Made by a program: the position numbers and the translations under genes. Under the pieces are notes generated by a model that saw only the letters and a list, made by a program, of their open reading frames with translations, was not told the origin of the DNA and ran no database searches. DNA of 64,000 nt from Crossiella cryophila. Its GTDB lineage: Bacteria > Actinomycetota > Actinomycetes > Mycobacteriales > Pseudonocardiaceae. Numbering within the stretch: position 1 is the first letter of the stretch; the number at the start of each line of letters is the position of its first letter. The DNA lies in the NCBI RefSeq assembly GCF_014204915.1, contig NZ_JACHMH010000001.1, forward strand, positions 3,869,501-3,933,500, given 5' to 3'. Below, piece after piece: positions 33,544-42,545 of this stretch.

Positions 33544-36447
33544 ATGGTGTCGATGGACGAGGGGACCGCGGGCATCTCCCGCAGGGGCTTCCTGGGGGTG
33601 GCGGTGGCGGGTTCGCTCGCCGGATCGCTGGCCGGGCCGCTGGCCGCGGAGAGCCTGGCCGCCGACGTCGCGGACGGGGCCGGATCCGGTCTGCGCGACC
33701 GGATGCGCTCCGAGCACGCCTGGGCGGAGTTCCTCGGCGCGCAGGACCTGCACTGGGCCCGGATGCCGCGCACCTGGTACGAGGGTCCCTTCCTGGGCAA
33801 CGGTTTCCTGGCCACCAGCGTCTACCGCGAACCCGGCGCGAACGCGCTGCGCTTCACCGTCGACCACAGCCAGGTCCAGGACCACCGCCCGAATTTCGGC
33901 AACGAATGGGGTGTGGCCCGGCTGCCGGTTGGCCGGCTGCTGCTCACCCCGGTCGGCACGATCACCGGCGTGGACCTGCGTCTTGACCTCTGGCAGGCTG
34001 AACTGCGCGGCACCGTCACCACCGACCGCGGCACCCTGGAGATCCGCGCGATCGTCCACAGTGTCCGGTCACTGCTGCGGCTGACCGTGCGACCGAGCCT
34101 GGGGGAGAAGGACTTCACCCTCGCCTTCCATCCGGCCGAGGCGATCAGCCCGCGCACCATCCGCGAGGAACCGCCGAAGAACTTCACCCGCAACCCGCCA
34201 CCCGAACTCCGCACCGCGGGCGACCTCAAGATCGTCGTCCAGCCCATGGTCGCGGGCGGCCAGACCGCCACCGCCTACCGGGAAGCCAAGGGCCGCAACG
34301 AGACCACCCTGCTGCTCTCGGTCGCGCATACCCACCCGGACGCCACCGCCGAGCAGTTCGCCCGCACCACCGTGCGTCGCGCCGCACTCACCGGCGAGAG
34401 CGAACTGCTGCGCGAGCACCGGAACTGGTGGCACGACTGCTATCGCCGCAGCTTCCTGTCCATTCCGGACGGTCTGTTGCAGAGCTTCTACTGGATCCAG
34501 CTCTACAAACTCGCCAGCGCCTCCCGCGCCAGCGGCCCGGTGATGGCCACCACCGGCCCCTGGCTGGAACCCACGCCCTGGCCCTCGGTGTGGTGGAACC
34601 TCAACGCCCAGCTGCAGTACTGGCCGGTGCACGGCTCCGGCCACCCCGAACTGGACCCGATCCCGCGCACCCTGTCCACCCACCGGCAGACCCTGGTCGA
34701 CGGCCTGCGCCCGGAGTACCGGCACGACTCGGCCGGACTGCGTCGCAGCACCGACGCCCAGTTCGACGACGCCGGATTCGTCGGCGTGCCAGGACAGTTC
34801 TCGCCCGACCCCGAGGTCGGCGACCTGCCCTGGCTGCTGCACAACGTCTGGCTCACCTACCGGCACAGCATGGACGAACGCCTGCTGCGCGAGGTGCTCT
34901 ACCCGTTGCTGCGCAAGGCGATGAACTACTACCTGCACTTCCTCGCCCCCGGTGCGGACGGCAAACTCCACCTGCCACCGACGTATTCCCCCGAATACGG
35001 CAGCGCGCCGGACTGCAACTACGACCTCGCGCTGATCCGCTGGAGCTGCGCCACCCTGCTCGAATCCGTGCGCCTGCTGCGCATCCACGACCCCCTCGCG
35101 GCGCGCTGGCGGGAGGTGCTGGACAAGCTGGTCGACTACCCGGTCGACGGCAACGGCTTCATGATCGGTGCGGGCGCCCCGTTCGCCAAATCGCACCGGC
35201 ACTACTCGCACCTGCTCATGGTCTACCCGCTCTACCTGGTCAACGCCGAACAACCCGAGCACCGCGACCTCATCGATCGCTCGCTCAAGCACTGGATCAG
35301 CTTCGAGGGCGCGCTGCGCGGCTACAGCTTCACCGGCGCCGCCTCCATCTCCAGTCAGTTCGGCCGCGGCGAGGACGCGCTGAAGTACCTGCGCGAACTG
35401 GTCGCCCGCTTCCTGCAGCCCAACACCATGTACTACGAGGCCGGACCGGTCATCGAAACCCCGCTCTCGGGCATGCAGTCCCTGCACGACATGCTCTGCC
35501 AGAGCTGGGGCGGCATCATCCGGATCTTCCCAGCGGTGCCGGGCGAATGGGCCGAGGTCACCCTGCACGACTTCCGCACCGAGGGCGCCTTCCTGGTCAG
35601 CGCGGTGCGCCGCAACGGGAAAACCGACTTCGTGCGCATCCGCAGCCTGGCTGGCGAACCCTGCCGGGTGCGCACCGGCATCCCCGGCCGCCTCGCCGTG
35701 CGGGACAACCACGGCCGCCCGCACCGGTACAAGCAGGGCGCGGACAACACCATCGAGATCGAACTGCGCCGCGGCGAAGAGGTCATCGTGCACGCCGCGG
35801 GCGCCCGCCCCGACCTCACCATCGCCCCGGTCAAGACCACCAAACCGGCCCCGCCCTGGGGGCTGCCGCCGCTGCCGCCCGGCGGTGACATGGTGACCGT
35901 GGACCTGGAACCCTTCTACACCAACGACGGCATCACCAACGAGTTCTACCTCGGCGACGGCGACTTCGACGGCACCGGCCGCACCTACCCCTCCGGCGCG
36001 CTGCCACAGAACGGATCCCTCACCGACGACGGCGTGCCGTTCCGCTTCACCAACGGCCACGAAGGCACCAGGAACAACATCATCGCGGCCGGTCAGACCG
36101 TGGAGCTGCCCGAGGGCAACTACCGCAGGCTGCACGTACTGGGCGCCAGCGACAACGGCAACACCGACAGCACCGTCACCCTGCACTACACCGACGGCAC
36201 CGCCACCCCGGTGAAGTTCGCGCTCACCGACTGGCTCGCCTCCGCGGCCTTCGGCGAGAGCGAAGCCTTGCGCACCAACCAGATCCACACCCGCACCGGG
36301 CCCGCACCGCTCCGGGCCGCGGTGTTCCACCAGGTTCTCGCCGCCGACAGCACGCGGCGACTGCGCGCGATCACCCTGTCCGCCAACGCGAAACCACGCT
36401 CGCACGTGTTCGCCGTGACATTGGAGAAGGTCACCAACCCTGCCTGA
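33544..36447 (+). CDS. TAT-exported GH95-like glycoside hydrolase
   Basis: 967 residues. The twin-arginine signal SRRGFLGVAVAGSLAG is followed by an N-terminal beta domain (GPFLGNGFLATSVYREPG) and an (alpha/alpha)6 barrel. Key features are WWNLNAQLQYWPVHGSGHPE (the Asn-x-Asn region of GH95), LPPTYSPEYGSAPDCNYDLALIRW and SHRHYSHLLMVYPL. GH95 enzymes are inverting alpha-L-fucosidases or alpha-L-galactosidases. The C-terminal 170 residues form an extra beta-sandwich, perhaps for glycan binding. ATG 33544 (GAGG close upstream) or 33553 can start it. It leads a five-gene operon with gaps of -4 to 16 bp. Confidence 0.83.
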   Translation: MVSMDEGTAGISRRGFLGVAVAGSLAGSLAGPLAAESLAADVADGAGSGLRDRMRSEHAWAEFLGAQDLHWARMPRTWYEGPFLGNGFLATSVYREPGANALRFTVDHSQVQDHRPNFGNEWGVARLPVGRLLLTPVGTITGVDLRLDLWQAELRGTVTTDRGTLEIRAIVHSVRSLLRLTVRPSLGEKDFTLAFHPAEAISPRTIREEPPKNFTRNPPPELRTAGDLKIVVQPMVAGGQTATAYREAKGRNETTLLLSVAHTHPDATAEQFARTTVRRAALTGESELLREHRNWWHDCYRRSFLSIPDGLLQSFYWIQLYKLASASRASGPVMATTGPWLEPTPWPSVWWNLNAQLQYWPVHGSGHPELDPIPRTLSTHRQTLVDGLRPEYRHDSAGLRRSTDAQFDDAGFVGVPGQFSPDPEVGDLPWLLHNVWLTYRHSMDERLLREVLYPLLRKAMNYYLHFLAPGADGKLHLPPTYSPEYGSAPDCNYDLALIRWSCATLLESVRLLRIHDPLAARWREVLDKLVDYPVDGNGFMIGAGAPFAKSHRHYSHLLMVYPLYLVNAEQPEHRDLIDRSLKHWISFEGALRGYSFTGAASISSQFGRGEDALKYLRELVARFLQPNTMYYEAGPVIETPLSGMQSLHDMLCQSWGGIIRIFPAVPGEWAEVTLHDFRTEGAFLVSAVRRNGKTDFVRIRSLAGEPCRVRTGIPGRLAVRDNHGRPHRYKQGADNTIEIELRRGEEVIVHAAGARPDLTIAPVKTTKPAPPWGLPPLPPGGDMVTVDLEPFYTNDGITNEFYLGDGDFDGTGRTYPSGALPQNGSLTDDGVPFRFTNGHEGTRNNIIAAGQTVELPEGNYRRLHVLGASDNGNTDSTVTLHYTDGTATPVKFALTDWLASAAFGESEALRTNQIHTRTGPAPLRAAVFHQVLAADSTRRLRAITLSANAKPRSHVFAVTLEKVTNPA

Positions 36448-36461
36448 GGAAGGGGACTCCC

Positions 36462-37286
36462 ATGTCCGAGGAACCCAACCGCATCGACCGCCGGAAGGCG
36501 CTCAAACTGGGCGCGTTCGGCGCACTGGCCGCCGGCGGGCTGGCCACCCCGCTACCCGCACTGGCCACCCCGGCCTACACCAGCGCGGTCGAACCCCGCC
36601 CCGCTGACTGGGCGCTGCGCTGGAACCCCAGCCCAGCCGTGGACAAACTGCAGGCCTTCGAGGGCCTGGAGGACGACCGATCCGGCTCGCACAAGGGTGT
36701 CAAGCACATCCACGCGCTGGCCGACCACTGGCGCTTCGACATGCACACCAGGGACCGCGACGGCTCCGACCGGCAGCGCAACGAGTCCAAGGGCATGCGC
36801 AGCGGCGGCACCCTGCACAAGATCCAGGAAGGCCAGACCTGGCGGATCACCTACCAGACCTACATTCCCAGCGCGCTCACGGCGACCACGAAGTTCAGTC
36901 ACATCTTCCAGATGAAGGTGCAGGACGTCGGCGGCCCGCTGATCACCATGACCCTGCGCGAGCGCAACGGCCCCAAGATCGAGATGCTCACGCTGCGCGA
37001 CGACGACTCCAACACCGTGCACTCGCCGGTGCCGCTGACCCCGTTGCAGAACAAGTGGATCGACATCGAGTTCGAGGTCAAGGCGGTCAACAGCGGCGGC
37101 TACGTGCGCTGGGTGATCAAGGACGGCGGCCGGGTGGTCCAGGACTACCGGACCACCGCGGTGGACATGTGGCGCAACAAGAACTACCTGCGCCCCAAGT
37201 GGGGCATCTACCGCAGCATCGAGAGTGCCGGACTCAAGGACTGCTACCAGCTCATCCGTGGCTACAAGGGTTACATCCTCCAGTGA
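36462..37286 (+). CDS. TAT-exported polysaccharide lyase-like protein
   Basis: 274 residues. The TAT signal DRRKALKLGAFGALAAGG precedes a jelly-roll (concanavalin-like) domain. Features such as GVKHIHALADHWRFDMHTRDRDGSDRQR, GQTWRITYQTYIPS, FSHIFQMKV and a terminal WGIYRSIESAGL resemble heparin-lyase-I/PL20-type lyases (PF14099-like). The polysaccharide substrate is unknown, but a lyase would create the unsaturated ends hydrolysed by the GH105 enzyme of the same locus. It lies 14 bp after the GH95-like gene and 16 bp before the GH27 gene. Confidence 0.75.
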   Translation: MSEEPNRIDRRKALKLGAFGALAAGGLATPLPALATPAYTSAVEPRPADWALRWNPSPAVDKLQAFEGLEDDRSGSHKGVKHIHALADHWRFDMHTRDRDGSDRQRNESKGMRSGGTLHKIQEGQTWRITYQTYIPSALTATTKFSHIFQMKVQDVGGPLITMTLRERNGPKIEMLTLRDDDSNTVHSPVPLTPLQNKWIDIEFEVKAVNSGGYVRWVIKDGGRVVQDYRTTAVDMWRNKNYLRPKWGIYRSIESAGLKDCYQLIRGYKGYILQ

Positions 37287-37302
37287 CAGCAAGGGAGTAG
37301 CG

Positions 37303-39318
37303 GTGAACAGGTTGGCGCGCAAGCTGATCGCGACGATCGGCGCGGCGGGCACCGTGCTCGGACTCCTGGTGGCGCTGCCGCAGCAGGCGGCGGCGCTACC
37401 GGACGGGCAGGCGCTCACCCCGCCGATGGGCTTCAACAACTGGAACGCCACCGGATGCGCGGTGGACGAGAAGCTGATCAGGGACACCGCCGACCTGTTC
37501 ATCAGCAAGGGGCTCAAGGACTCCGGCTACGAATACGTCAACATCGACGACTGCTGGGCCGCGCCGGAACGGGACCCGGTGACCAAACGACTCACCCACC
37601 ACCCGGAGCGTTTTCCCAGTGGTATCAAGGCATTGGCCGACTACGTGCACGCCCGCGGCCTGAAACTGGGCATCTACACCAGCGCCGGCACGGTCACCTG
37701 CGCCAAGACCATGCCCGGCGGCCTGGACCACGAGGAGATCGACGCCCAGACCTTCGCCGACTGGGAGGTCGACTACCTCAAGTACGACAACTGCAACAAC
37801 CAGGGCCGCCCGGCCATCGAGCGCTACACCAAGATGCGCGACGCGATCAGGAAGACCGGGCGCAAGATCGTCTACTCGCTGTGCGAGTGGGGCGAGAACA
37901 AGCCGTGGGAATGGGGCAAGGAGGTCGGGCACCTGTGGCGCACCACCGGTGACATCACCGACACCTGGGCCAAGATGGTCGACATCCTCAAGAAGAACGC
38001 CCCGCTGGACAAGTACGCCGGACCGGGGCACTGGAACGACCCGGACATGCTGGAGGTCGGCAACGGCGGCATGACCGACACCGAGTACCGCTCGCACTTC
38101 AGCCTCTGGTCGATCATGGCCGCCCCGCTGCTGATCGGCGCCGACCTGCGCAAGGTCACCCCGGCCACCTTCGACATCCTGAACAACCGCGAGGTCATCG
38201 CGATCGACCAGGACAAGCTCGGCAAGCAGGGCCGGGTACTGTCCAACAAGGACGGTCGCTGGACCTTCGTCAAGCCACTGGCCAACGGCGATATCGCGGT
38301 GGCGCTGTTCAACGAGACCGAGGTGGCCGCCAAGATCGGGGCCACCGCGGCCGAACTGGGCCTGCCCCAGCGCGCCGGCTACAAGGTGCGGGACCTGTGG
38401 CAGCACAAGAACTTCCAGACCGCGGGCGAGGTCTCCGCGGTGGTCCCGCCGCACGCCACCGCGATGTACCGGATCTCCGCCGGGCACGACTGGTCCTGGC
38501 AGCAGCCCGCGGTCAGCACCGGCCTGGAACTGGACTCGCCCGTCCCCGGCATCCCGGCCAACCTCACCCCGGCAGGCCGCAGCTTCCAGGTCGGCGTCTT
38601 CGCCACCAACCTGGCCCGCACCCCGGTCTTCGAGCCCAAGCTGACCCTGGCCGTGCCGCCGAAGTGGCACGCCCGGCTGGTGCGCACCGACCGCCGCTGG
38701 CTGCTGCGCACCGGCGAGACCGTGCGCGCGGTCTACGAGGTCACCGTGCCGGCCACCGCACCCGACGGCTTCGCCAAGCTGCACAACGGCCTGGAGTACG
38801 CCTGGGCCGGGGCGAGCAAGGTGAAACTGGGCGGTGAACAGGAACTCATCGTGCCGCCCATGGTGCCCGGCACGGTCAGCAGCCTCGGTGACATCCGCTC
38901 GGCGGTGGAATCCGGCGGCTACGGCCCGATCGAACGCGACATGTCCAACGGCAGCTACCGCGGCAACGACGGCAAACCGTTGACCATCAACGGACAACGC
39001 TTCGCCAAGGGCCTCGGCGGACACGCCCCCAGCACGCTCACCTACTACCTCAACGGCCGCTGCGACAGCCTGCGCACCACCGTCGGCATCGACGACGAAC
39101 GGGACGAACGGCAGCTCGGCTCGGCCACCTTCGAGATCTGGGCCGACGGCCGCAAGGTCGCCGACAGTGGCCTGCGCACCTGGCGGGACGACGCCGTGCA
39201 ACTGTCCGCCGACCTCAAGGGCGCCCGCTACCTCAAGCTGGTGATCACCGACGGCGGCGACGGCGTGCAGTTCGACCGCGGCGACTTCGCCGACCCCGTA
39301 CTGACCTGCCACCTGTGA
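37303..39318 (+). CDS. secreted GH27 alpha-galactosidase with NEW3 and NPCBM domains
   Basis: 671 residues. A signal peptide (to about residue 31) is followed by the GH27 barrel from LTPPMGFNNWNATGC; nucleophile Asp162 in DYLKYDNCNN, and the acid/base Asp within NDPDML (246-248) followed by EVGNGGMT. A C-terminal beta domain closes the enzyme, then an alpha-galactosidase-associated NEW3 domain (about 425-520), then an NPCBM domain (FAKGLGGHAPSTLTYYLNGRCDSL). It removes terminal alpha-galactose (or arabinopyranose) outside the cell. The GTG start has AAGGGAG upstream. The next gene overlaps by 4 bp. Confidence 0.94.
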   Translation: MNRLARKLIATIGAAGTVLGLLVALPQQAAALPDGQALTPPMGFNNWNATGCAVDEKLIRDTADLFISKGLKDSGYEYVNIDDCWAAPERDPVTKRLTHHPERFPSGIKALADYVHARGLKLGIYTSAGTVTCAKTMPGGLDHEEIDAQTFADWEVDYLKYDNCNNQGRPAIERYTKMRDAIRKTGRKIVYSLCEWGENKPWEWGKEVGHLWRTTGDITDTWAKMVDILKKNAPLDKYAGPGHWNDPDMLEVGNGGMTDTEYRSHFSLWSIMAAPLLIGADLRKVTPATFDILNNREVIAIDQDKLGKQGRVLSNKDGRWTFVKPLANGDIAVALFNETEVAAKIGATAAELGLPQRAGYKVRDLWQHKNFQTAGEVSAVVPPHATAMYRISAGHDWSWQQPAVSTGLELDSPVPGIPANLTPAGRSFQVGVFATNLARTPVFEPKLTLAVPPKWHARLVRTDRRWLLRTGETVRAVYEVTVPATAPDGFAKLHNGLEYAWAGASKVKLGGEQELIVPPMVPGTVSSLGDIRSAVESGGYGPIERDMSNGSYRGNDGKPLTINGQRFAKGLGGHAPSTLTYYLNGRCDSLRTTVGIDDERDERQLGSATFEIWADGRKVADSGLRTWRDDAVQLSADLKGARYLKLVITDGGDGVQFDRGDFADPVLTCHL

Positions 39319-40541
39319 GGGATCCCTTGACCCGCAAGCGGTACGCACTCATCGGCGCCGGCCACCGGGCCTCGACGTTCCTGCACGGCCTGGCCGTCGA
39401 ACACGCCGGGACCGCGGAACTGGTGGCACTGGCCGATGTCAACCGGACCCGGATGGCCGCGCACAACCGGCGGCTCTCCGGGCTCGGTGCGGACCCCGTG
39501 CCCGAGTACCCGGCCACGGACTTCCTGACCATGCTGGACAAGGAGTCCGTGGACACCGTGCTGGTGACCACAGTGGACAGCACCCACGACGAGTACATCG
39601 TGGCCGCGCTCAACGCGGGCCGGAATGTGGTCACCGAGAAGCCGATGACCACCGATCCCGCGCGCTGCCAACGCATCCTGGACGCGGTGGCGGCCACCGG
39701 CGGCGAGGTCACGGTGGCCTTCAACTACCGCTACCAGCCGGTGTTCGAGCGGCTGCGCGAGATCATCGCGGCCGGGGAGATCGGCGAGATCGGCTCGGTG
39801 CACTTCGAGTGGCTGCTGGACACCCGGCACGGCGCGGACTACTTCCGCCGCTGGCACCGGGACAAGGCCAACTCCGGCGGACTGCTGGTGCACAAGGCCA
39901 CCCACCACTTCGACCTGATCAACTGGTGGCTCGACTCCGAACCGGCCGAGGTCTACGCCCAGGGCCGATTGTTCTTCTACGGACCCGAGAACGCCAAGCT
40001 ACACGGTCACGACCCGGCCCCCTTCACGCTGTCGCTGGACGAGGACCCGTGGCTGCGCGAGCTGTACCAGGAAGCCCGGCACGAGGACGGCTACCGCAGG
40101 GACCAGGACGTCTTCGCCCCCGGAGTGTCCATTGAGGACGATCTCGCGGTGCTCGCCCGCTACCACTCCGGGGCCACCCTGACCTACCACCTGACCGCCT
40201 ACTCGCCGTGGGAGGGCGTGCGGGTGATGGTCAACGGCAGCCACGGCAGGCTCGAACTGGAGGTGGTGGAGGCCGATCCGGGCGGCCAACCGCACGGCAG
40301 CCTGTGGCTGCGCAAGTTCTGGCAGCCACCGCAGCAGTTGCCGATGTCGGCCGAGGAAGGGCACTCCACCGCGGACCGCCGGTTGTGCGCCGCGCTGTTC
40401 GGCCCGGCCGCCGAGGATCCCACCGGCAAGCGCGCCGACCACCTGGCAGGCGCGCGCTCGCTGCTGACCGGCTTCGCGGCCAACCGCAGCCTGGTCACCG
40501 GCGCACCGGTGCGCACCACCGATCTGGGGGTTCGATTATGA
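39315..40541 (+). CDS. Gfo/Idh/MocA-family oxidoreductase
   Basis: 408 residues, cytoplasmic. The N-terminal Rossmann motif YALIGAGHRASTFLHGL, the EKPMTTD element (VTEKPMTTDPARC) and FNYRYQPVFERLREIIAAGEIGEIGSV are standard family signatures; WWLDSEP follows. Members oxidise or reduce sugars and sugar acids with NAD(P). GTG 39315 overlaps the GH27 stop (GTGA), and the stop overlaps the next start (ATGA), so it is embedded in the carbohydrate operon. Probable role: processing a liberated monosaccharide. Confidence 0.9.
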   Translation: MRDPLTRKRYALIGAGHRASTFLHGLAVEHAGTAELVALADVNRTRMAAHNRRLSGLGADPVPEYPATDFLTMLDKESVDTVLVTTVDSTHDEYIVAALNAGRNVVTEKPMTTDPARCQRILDAVAATGGEVTVAFNYRYQPVFERLREIIAAGEIGEIGSVHFEWLLDTRHGADYFRRWHRDKANSGGLLVHKATHHFDLINWWLDSEPAEVYAQGRLFFYGPENAKLHGHDPAPFTLSLDEDPWLRELYQEARHEDGYRRDQDVFAPGVSIEDDLAVLARYHSGATLTYHLTAYSPWEGVRVMVNGSHGRLELEVVEADPGGQPHGSLWLRKFWQPPQQLPMSAEEGHSTADRRLCAALFGPAAEDPTGKRADHLAGARSLLTGFAANRSLVTGAPVRTTDLGVRL

Positions 40542-41791
40542 GGAAACTGGCACTGCTCTCGGTGCTGGCACTGGTGTTCGGCCTGGCCGCCTGCGGTGGC
40601 GGGGCGGCGGACGGGGAGACCCGGCTGCGGTTCGTGTGGTGGGGCAACCAGGACCGGGCCACCCTGACCGAACGCGCGGTCCGCCTGTTCGAGCAGCGAA
40701 ACCCGGGCGTGCGGGTGGACACCACGTTCACCGCCTTCGGCGCCTACTGGGAGAAACTGGCCACCGAGACCGCGGGCGGCAACCCGCCCGATGTGATCCA
40801 GATGGATTACCGCTACCTCAACGAGTACGCCGGTCGCGGGGTGCTGCTGGACCTGTCCGCCAGTCTGGGCAAGCAGATCCGCACCGCGGACTGGAACCAG
40901 GGGCTGATCGGCTCCGGCAAGGTCAAGGACAAGCAGGTCGGGGTGCCGTTCGCGCAGAACGCCACCACCATCGTCTACGACCCGAAACCCTTCGCCGCCA
41001 AGGGTGTCCCGGAACCGAAGCTCGGCTGGACCTGGCAGGACTACCTGGCCCAGGCCACCAGACTCAGCGAGGGCCAGGTGGCAGGCGCCACCGACTTCGC
41101 CGGGACCGAGGACGTCTTCGAGATGTGGTTGCGGCAGCACGGAAAACAGCTCTACACCGCCGACGGCCAGTTCGCCTTCGGCGAGGCCGACCTGCGCGCG
41201 TTCTGGCAGCTGGCCGCCAGGTTCCGGGCCGCGGGCGCGTTCAACCACGTGGAGCTGACCTCCGGCCTCAACCAGGGCCCGGAACAAACCCCGCTGGGCC
41301 GCAGGCGCACCGCCACCGAACACAGCTACGACAGCATCTTCGGCGGCTACCACGCGATCCGGCCCGGCGAGCTGAAACTCGCGCCCTACCCCAGCGACGA
41401 CCCGAAGCAGCTCGGCCAGTACCGCAAGCCCTCCCAGCTGCTCTCGGTGTTCGCCCGCACCAAACAGCAGGCCACCGCGCTCAAGCTGGTCGACTTCCTG
41501 CTCAACGACGAGGAGGCTGGCAAGATCCTCGGCGCCACCCGCGGCCTGCCGCCCAACCTGAAGATCCGCGCCCAGGTCGCGCAGACCCTGCAGGGCGCGG
41601 ACCGGCAGGTCTATGACTACGAGACCGCGCTGGACCCGCACCTCGGCGATGCCCCGCCACCCCCGCCCAAGGGCGACGGCGCGGTGTACAAGCTGATGCA
41701 GCGACTCAACGAGGAGGTCGTCTTCGGCCGCAAGAGCATCGACGAGGCGGTCAAACAGTTCTTCGCCGACGCGGCCAACCACCTCAAGTAG
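40538..41791 (+). CDS. carbohydrate ABC transporter substrate-binding lipoprotein
   Basis: 417 residues. Lipoprotein signal with lipobox GLAAC (Cys19). Family-1 solute-binding features: LRFVWWGNQDRATLTERAVRLFEQRNPGVRVDTTF, then GGNPPDVIQMDYRYLNEYAGRGVLLDL and VPFAQNATTIVYD, and late LKLVDFLLNDEEAGKILGATRGLPPN. It would deliver a sugar released by the locus to an importer. No permease genes follow; a strong hairpin ends the operon. The binding protein therefore relies on permeases encoded elsewhere. Confidence 0.92.
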   Translation: MRKLALLSVLALVFGLAACGGGAADGETRLRFVWWGNQDRATLTERAVRLFEQRNPGVRVDTTFTAFGAYWEKLATETAGGNPPDVIQMDYRYLNEYAGRGVLLDLSASLGKQIRTADWNQGLIGSGKVKDKQVGVPFAQNATTIVYDPKPFAAKGVPEPKLGWTWQDYLAQATRLSEGQVAGATDFAGTEDVFEMWLRQHGKQLYTADGQFAFGEADLRAFWQLAARFRAAGAFNHVELTSGLNQGPEQTPLGRRRTATEHSYDSIFGGYHAIRPGELKLAPYPSDDPKQLGQYRKPSQLLSVFARTKQQATALKLVDFLLNDEEAGKILGATRGLPPNLKIRAQVAQTLQGADRQVYDYETALDPHLGDAPPPPPKGDGAVYKLMQRLNEEVVFGRKSIDEAVKQFFADAANHLK

Positions 41792-41804
41792 GCCCCGAGT
41801 GTGA

Positions 41805-41829
41805 CGCGCCTCCCGCACCGGGAGGCGCG
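41805..41829 (+). terminator. 10-bp-stem hairpin terminator after the carbohydrate operon
   Basis: CGCGCCTCCC and GGGAGGCGCG pair perfectly around the loop GCACC, 13 bp after the binding-protein stop. It also lies just upstream of the next gene. Confidence 0.8.
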
Positions 41830-41849
41830 CACCGGCCATAGTGGGTGCC

Positions 41850-42545
41850 ATGGTCGTGCTCGGTGCGCTGCTGTGGCTCTGCTCGGCGCTGCTGTGCGTC
41901 GGCGGGCAACTGGTGGCCGCCGCGGCCTGGGAGACGCCCTACACCTGGGACCAGGACCTGATCAGCCACCTGGGCAACACCGACTGCGGGCTGTTCCTGG
42001 AATCGCACGGACCACCGCAGTTCGTCTGCTCACCGCTGTACCCGCTGATGAACACCGCGCTGGTGCTGGCCGGACTGGGCGTGATCGGCGGCGCGCTGCT
42101 GCTGCGCGGGCTGTGGCCGGGCGGCTGGGCCGGCGGCACCGCGTACGTGCTGATGCTGACCACCGGCGTGCTGGAGGCGCTCAGTGGGCTGGTGCCGGAG
42201 AACATCAGCCGCACCGTGCACCTGATCTCCGCGCTGCACCTGCCCATCGGCGGCATCGCGATCTTCCTGGTCAGCCTGGCGATCGTGGACCAGGCCCGCT
42301 GGATCAGCGCGTTCGGCTACCTGATCGCCGGGGTGACGGTGATCGCCTCGATGCTGTTCTCCGCAGGCCAGTACTCGGTGCCGGTGCTCTACTTCGGGCT
42401 CGGCGCGGGCGCGATGGAACGACTGGCGAGTTATCCGTTCAACCTGTGGCTGCTGGTGATCGGGCTCATCCTGTGTACCGGGCCAGGCCGTGCAGGATGT
42501 CGTGCCTGCTCACGATCAGACGCTGCTGGCCCGCTCGCTGCATGA
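41850..42545 (+). CDS. DUF998-family membrane protein
   Basis: 231 residues with six hydrophobic segments. Features such as YTWDQDLISHLGNTDCG, YPLMNTALVLAGLGVIGGALLL and GLVPENISRTVHLISALHLPIGG match DUF998 proteins (the Asp-Leu-Ser-Leu-type loop and G-L-x-P-E-N). No function is established. Starts at ATG 41850 or GTG 41841 are possible; neither has a convincing ribosome site. Its 3' end overlaps the convergent Ppx-like gene by 80 bp; the last 20 residues, in the overlap, look unlike the rest. Confidence 0.78.
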   Translation: MVVLGALLWLCSALLCVGGQLVAAAAWETPYTWDQDLISHLGNTDCGLFLESHGPPQFVCSPLYPLMNTALVLAGLGVIGGALLLRGLWPGGWAGGTAYVLMLTTGVLEALSGLVPENISRTVHLISALHLPIGGIAIFLVSLAIVDQARWISAFGYLIAGVTVIASMLFSAGQYSVPVLYFGLGAGAMERLASYPFNLWLLVIGLILCTGPGRAGCRACSRSDAAGPLAA

